Notes under the pieces: generated by a model
Databases searched by the model: none
Told to the model about the DNA's origin: nothing
Seen by the model: the letters and a program-made list of their open reading frames with translations, nothing else
Source: JAFDVL01 sp031398365
GTDB taxonomy: Bacteria; Acidobacteriota; Blastocatellia; RBC074
NCBI GenBank assembly: GCA_031398365.1
Contig: JANNND010000173.1
Location: forward strand, 1-9,444
Reading direction: 5' to 3'
DNA length: 9,444 nt
Made by a program: the position numbers and the translations under genes
In this document: piece by piece, positions 7,536 through 9,444 of the stretch
How positions within the stretch are numbered: the first letter of the stretch is position 1
Layout: every line of letters starts with the position of its first letter

Positions 7536-8795
7536 TTACGTTCGTTGATCCAGTTCGTGTTTCAGCACCTGCATCATGGCACGTTGGCGTTGCTGGACAA
7601 ACCTGCGCGCCTGGGCGGCTTTTGTTTTGGCGGCGGCGGGATTTTTGGCCAGCGCGACAACCGCCGTCACATAAGGGGCCAGGTCTGCTTCCTGATCGAA
7701 ATCAAACAGCCAATCGCCGAGGCCAATGTCGCGCCACATGAAACCCTTGCTGGTTTGTTCAGCAAAGCGTCCGACAATCGCCGGGATGCCGTTGCCGATG
7801 CACATAATCGGCGAGTGCATTTCCAGTCCGAACAAGCCGGCGGAGCGTCTGTACGTGCTGAGCGCTTCATCGGTCAGCCAGAACTTTTCGCGCCAGACGA
7901 CCCGCGCGCGCACGTCGTCGGGCAGCTTGTCCAGCACCCATTGCTTGCCGACTTCCATCTGCGTCATGTCTTCGGGGCAGAGCAGCACTTTAAGTTTGGT
8001 TGCCCGCACGACGGCGGTGATTGCGGCCCGCAGCGGCGCGTGATCGTGTTCGGCCATCGCGTCATTGCGCGCGGCGCGTTCCTGATTGATCGCTTGCTTG
8101 CGAATTTTCCAATACGGCGTGTAGCGCAGGCGTGGAATGCAGCAAAGAAATTGCCCTGTCGCCAGACCGTTGGCTTGCATGAAGGCCCGCGCTTTTTCAT
8201 CGTCGCGCAAATCACAAGCGAACGCGCCGTCCGGGCCAAATTGCATGATCGGAGCCTGCACGCCTTCGCTCTGCGCCAGCTTCAACGAAACGGAATCGCG
8301 AAAGAAAACGAACTTCGCCTGACTGAGCAGGTCTTTGTCATCGCCGGAAAAAAACGAGCCATGCGTGATGCCATAAACACCGAAAGGCTTGCGAAAATGC
8401 TGTCCAAAAGCCGCGACATCTTTGGCCGCAACCAGCGAAGCCCCGGAACCGTGGAGCAGAAAGTCGCACCATTCCAGCGTCTCCTGCAAGTCGGGATTTG
8501 AGGCTTTGCCCTGGGCGTCAATGCTGCCTTTGACGATGCGCAAGCGCGGGAAGCGCCGATGCTCCATCGCTATCACTGCTTCGGACAAATCCGGCGACGC
8601 CCAGAGGCGCACTTCCGCTTCCGGCAAATATTTTTCGAGCAGTGTCAGCACGCCCGGCGTATGCGCAATGTCGCCGATGTTGACGACTTGCCACGAGGAA
8701 CGCAGCAGAATGTGAGCAGGCCGTTTGGCGCTCCCCCGGATCGTGGTTACTACACTGGCGGATTGCGCGAGAAAATTTCGTCGTGTGATCGGCAT
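7536..8795 (-). CDS. Polysaccharide pyruvyl transferase-family protein with Tat-like leader
   Basis: This 419-residue protein matches the polysaccharide pyruvyl transferase fold (CsaB/WcaK-like, PF04230), whose known members move pyruvate from phosphoenolpyruvate onto a sugar as a ketal. Visible landmarks are SSWQVVNIGDIAHTPGVLTL (33-52, the N-terminal NxGD loop), LLHGSGASL (113-121), FVFFRDSVSLKLA (162-174, the R-D/E-x-x-S element) and GLEMHSPIMCIGNGIPAI (323-340, the family's G-R/E-x-H...G-x-P-x-I element). The N-terminus MPITRRNFLAQSA contains a twin-arginine motif, but the following segment SVVTTIRGSAKRP is only weakly hydrophobic, so export is uncertain. The ATG at 8795 has no obvious Shine-Dalgarno sequence. 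It is the first gene of a probable two-gene operon with the six-hairpin protein and is divergent from the DUF1501 gene. Family membership is fairly sure; pyruvyl transfer activity is not, because many Tat-leader members are uncharacterised. Confidence 0.83.
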   Translation of the reverse strand: MPITRRNFLAQSASVVTTIRGSAKRPAHILLRSSWQVVNIGDIAHTPGVLTLLEKYLPEAEVRLWASPDLSEAVIAMEHRRFPRLRIVKGSIDAQGKASNPDLQETLEWCDFLLHGSGASLVAAKDVAAFGQHFRKPFGVYGITHGSFFSGDDKDLLSQAKFVFFRDSVSLKLAQSEGVQAPIMQFGPDGAFACDLRDDEKARAFMQANGLATGQFLCCIPRLRYTPYWKIRKQAINQERAARNDAMAEHDHAPLRAAITAVVRATKLKVLLCPEDMTQMEVGKQWVLDKLPDDVRARVVWREKFWLTDEALSTYRRSAGLFGLEMHSPIMCIGNGIPAIVGRFAEQTSKGFMWRDIGLGDWLFDFDQEADLAPYVTAVVALAKNPAAAKTKAAQARRFVQQRQRAMMQVLKHELDQRT

Positions 8796-8918
8796 AGCGT
8801 TTATTCAATCACATGCGCGCCCGCTTCAGAAAGTTTACAGGCGCTGTCATTGCAAATTGCGGCGCAAATTGCGGCTTAGGCGTTGTCAATCAAACAGCGT
8901 TTCCCTTATGGTAAGACG
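8796..8918. promoter_or_regulatory. Divergent intergenic region between pyruvyl transferase-like and DUF1501 genes
   Basis: These 123 bases must carry start signals for both outward-facing genes. At 8883-8889 the heptamer TTGTCAA reads as TTGTCA on + and TTGACA on -, so one spot can supply a -35-like hexamer to either strand. On + a TATGGT at 8907-8912 follows at 18 bases, which would place transcription start at or near the ATG at 8919 and make that message leaderless. On - no convincing -10 box sits at the right distance. This is a weak, motif-only suggestion. Confidence 0.3.
8852..8875. repeat. 12-bp perfect tandem repeat
   Basis: GCAAATTGCGGC occurs twice back to back (8852-8863 and 8864-8875). 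The core GCAAATTGC is nearly self-complementary, as short operator half-sites often are. The repeat lies just upstream of the -35-like heptamer at 8883. Two sites one helical turn and a bit apart could bind a dimeric regulator, but a chance or slippage duplication is just as possible. Confidence 0.6.
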
Positions 8919-9444
8919 ATGAACTCTCATTCACCTTTGCAGCATCCAGCATCGCCGCGCCAACCGACGCGCCGCGAATTCCTGTCGCAAGCTGGGGGCG
9001 GACTGGGCGCGCTGGCGTTGGCGGCAATGCTGGGGCGCGATGATGCGTTGGCGCAAGGGAAGCTGCATCATCCGGCCAAAGCCAAACGCGTTGTCCATTT
9101 TTTTATGGCGGGCGCGGCCAGCCATCTTGATCTGTTTGATTACAAACCCGAACTCGTCAAACGGCACGGACAACCGAGCGATTTCGGCGAACACGTTGAA
9201 GCGTTTCAGGACGGCCTCGGCCCGTGGCTGAAACCTATTTGGGATTTAGCCATATGGTCAAAGCGGCAAGCTGCTGGGCGCACCTGTTGCTGCGCTTGGC
9301 TCGGTCGTGGATGACATCGCCTTTGTTCACAATATGGTCAGCAAATCCGGCGTTCACAGCACGGCGACGCTGCTGCAATCCACGGGCTTTTTGCTGCCCG
9401 GCTTTCCCGGCGCGGGTTGTTGGGTCAGCTATGGCCTGGGATCG
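8919..9444 (+). pseudogene. DUF1501 protein with Tat leader, frameshifted and cut by the right edge
   Basis: From the ATG at 8919 the product has a classic twin-arginine leader: PTRREFLSQAGGG (R18, R19), a hydrophobic stretch LGALALAAMLG, then DDALAQ before a cleavage region. Next comes the DUF1501 signature FFMAGAASHLDLFDYKPEL (61-79) and GPWLKPIWDL (101-110). The first frame then runs into nonsense and stops at 9312-9314. From base 9250 the next frame resumes a DUF1501-like sequence, PYGQSGKLLGAPVAALGSVV, and later FVHNMVSKSGVHS and GCWVSYGLGS, open to the last base. The break is equivalent to losing two bases (or gaining one) near 9245-9250. DUF1501 proteins are exported, relate to the sulfatase/phosphatase superfamily and often pair with cytochrome-c/DUF1549 partners in Planctomycetota and Acidobacteriota; their function is unsettled. 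This is either a pseudogene or a sequencing error. A start at TTG 8883 is possible but less likely because it would place the twin arginines further from the N-terminus. Confidence 0.85.

Noticed and set aside
6989..8501. Long + strand open frames (6989-7741 and 7545-8501) antisense to the six-hairpin and pyruvyl transferase-like genes
   Set aside because: They cross the boundary of the two real genes or lie within them, have no motifs and no ribosome-binding site, and are explained by codon bias on the - strand.

Overview
The window looks like a bacterial chromosome of moderate to fairly high G+C. It encodes secreted carbohydrate-active proteins, two proteins with twin-arginine leaders, a DUF1501-family protein and one very large NTPase-TPR fusion protein. 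This mix is typical of Acidobacteriota (Blastocatellia/Solibacter-like) and also of Planctomycetota or Verrucomicrobiota. Acidobacteriota is my best guess, but it rests only on gene content and general appearance. No rRNA, tRNA, CRISPR array, transposase or phage gene was seen.

Layout from left to right: (1) a GH29 alpha-L-fucosidase on + (1-1497), whose signal peptide is cut by the left edge; (2) a 465-base stretch with no convincing gene (1498-1962); (3) a 1198-residue protein on + (1963-5559) that joins an NB-ARC/STAND-type NTPase, a winged-helix-like region, a TPR array and a C-terminal GT-B/GT4 glycosyltransferase. The TPR array contains a perfect 108-bp tandem duplication; (4) a convergent pair of genes on -, probably one operon: a Tat-leader polysaccharide pyruvyl transferase-family protein (8795-7536), then, 13 bases downstream, a secreted six-hairpin (alpha/alpha toroid) glycosidase-like protein (7522-5609); (5) a 123-base divergent region with a 12-bp tandem repeat; (6) a Tat-leader DUF1501 protein on + (8919 to the right edge) broken by a frameshift near 9245-9250.

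The flanking genes suggest an extracytoplasmic glycan-processing neighbourhood: fucose removal, a probable toroid glycosidase and a pyruvyl-transferase fold protein. The large gene does not fit that metabolism. Its design is that of a signal-transducing STAND ATPase: an ATP-dependent switch, a repeat sensor/scaffold and an enzymatic output domain. The output is a glycosyltransferase with an intact E-x7-E motif. It is the best candidate here for an under-described system, plausibly a single-gene NLR-like conflict or defence protein that would modify a target by glycosylation when triggered. The architecture is read directly from the sequence; the defence role is inference.
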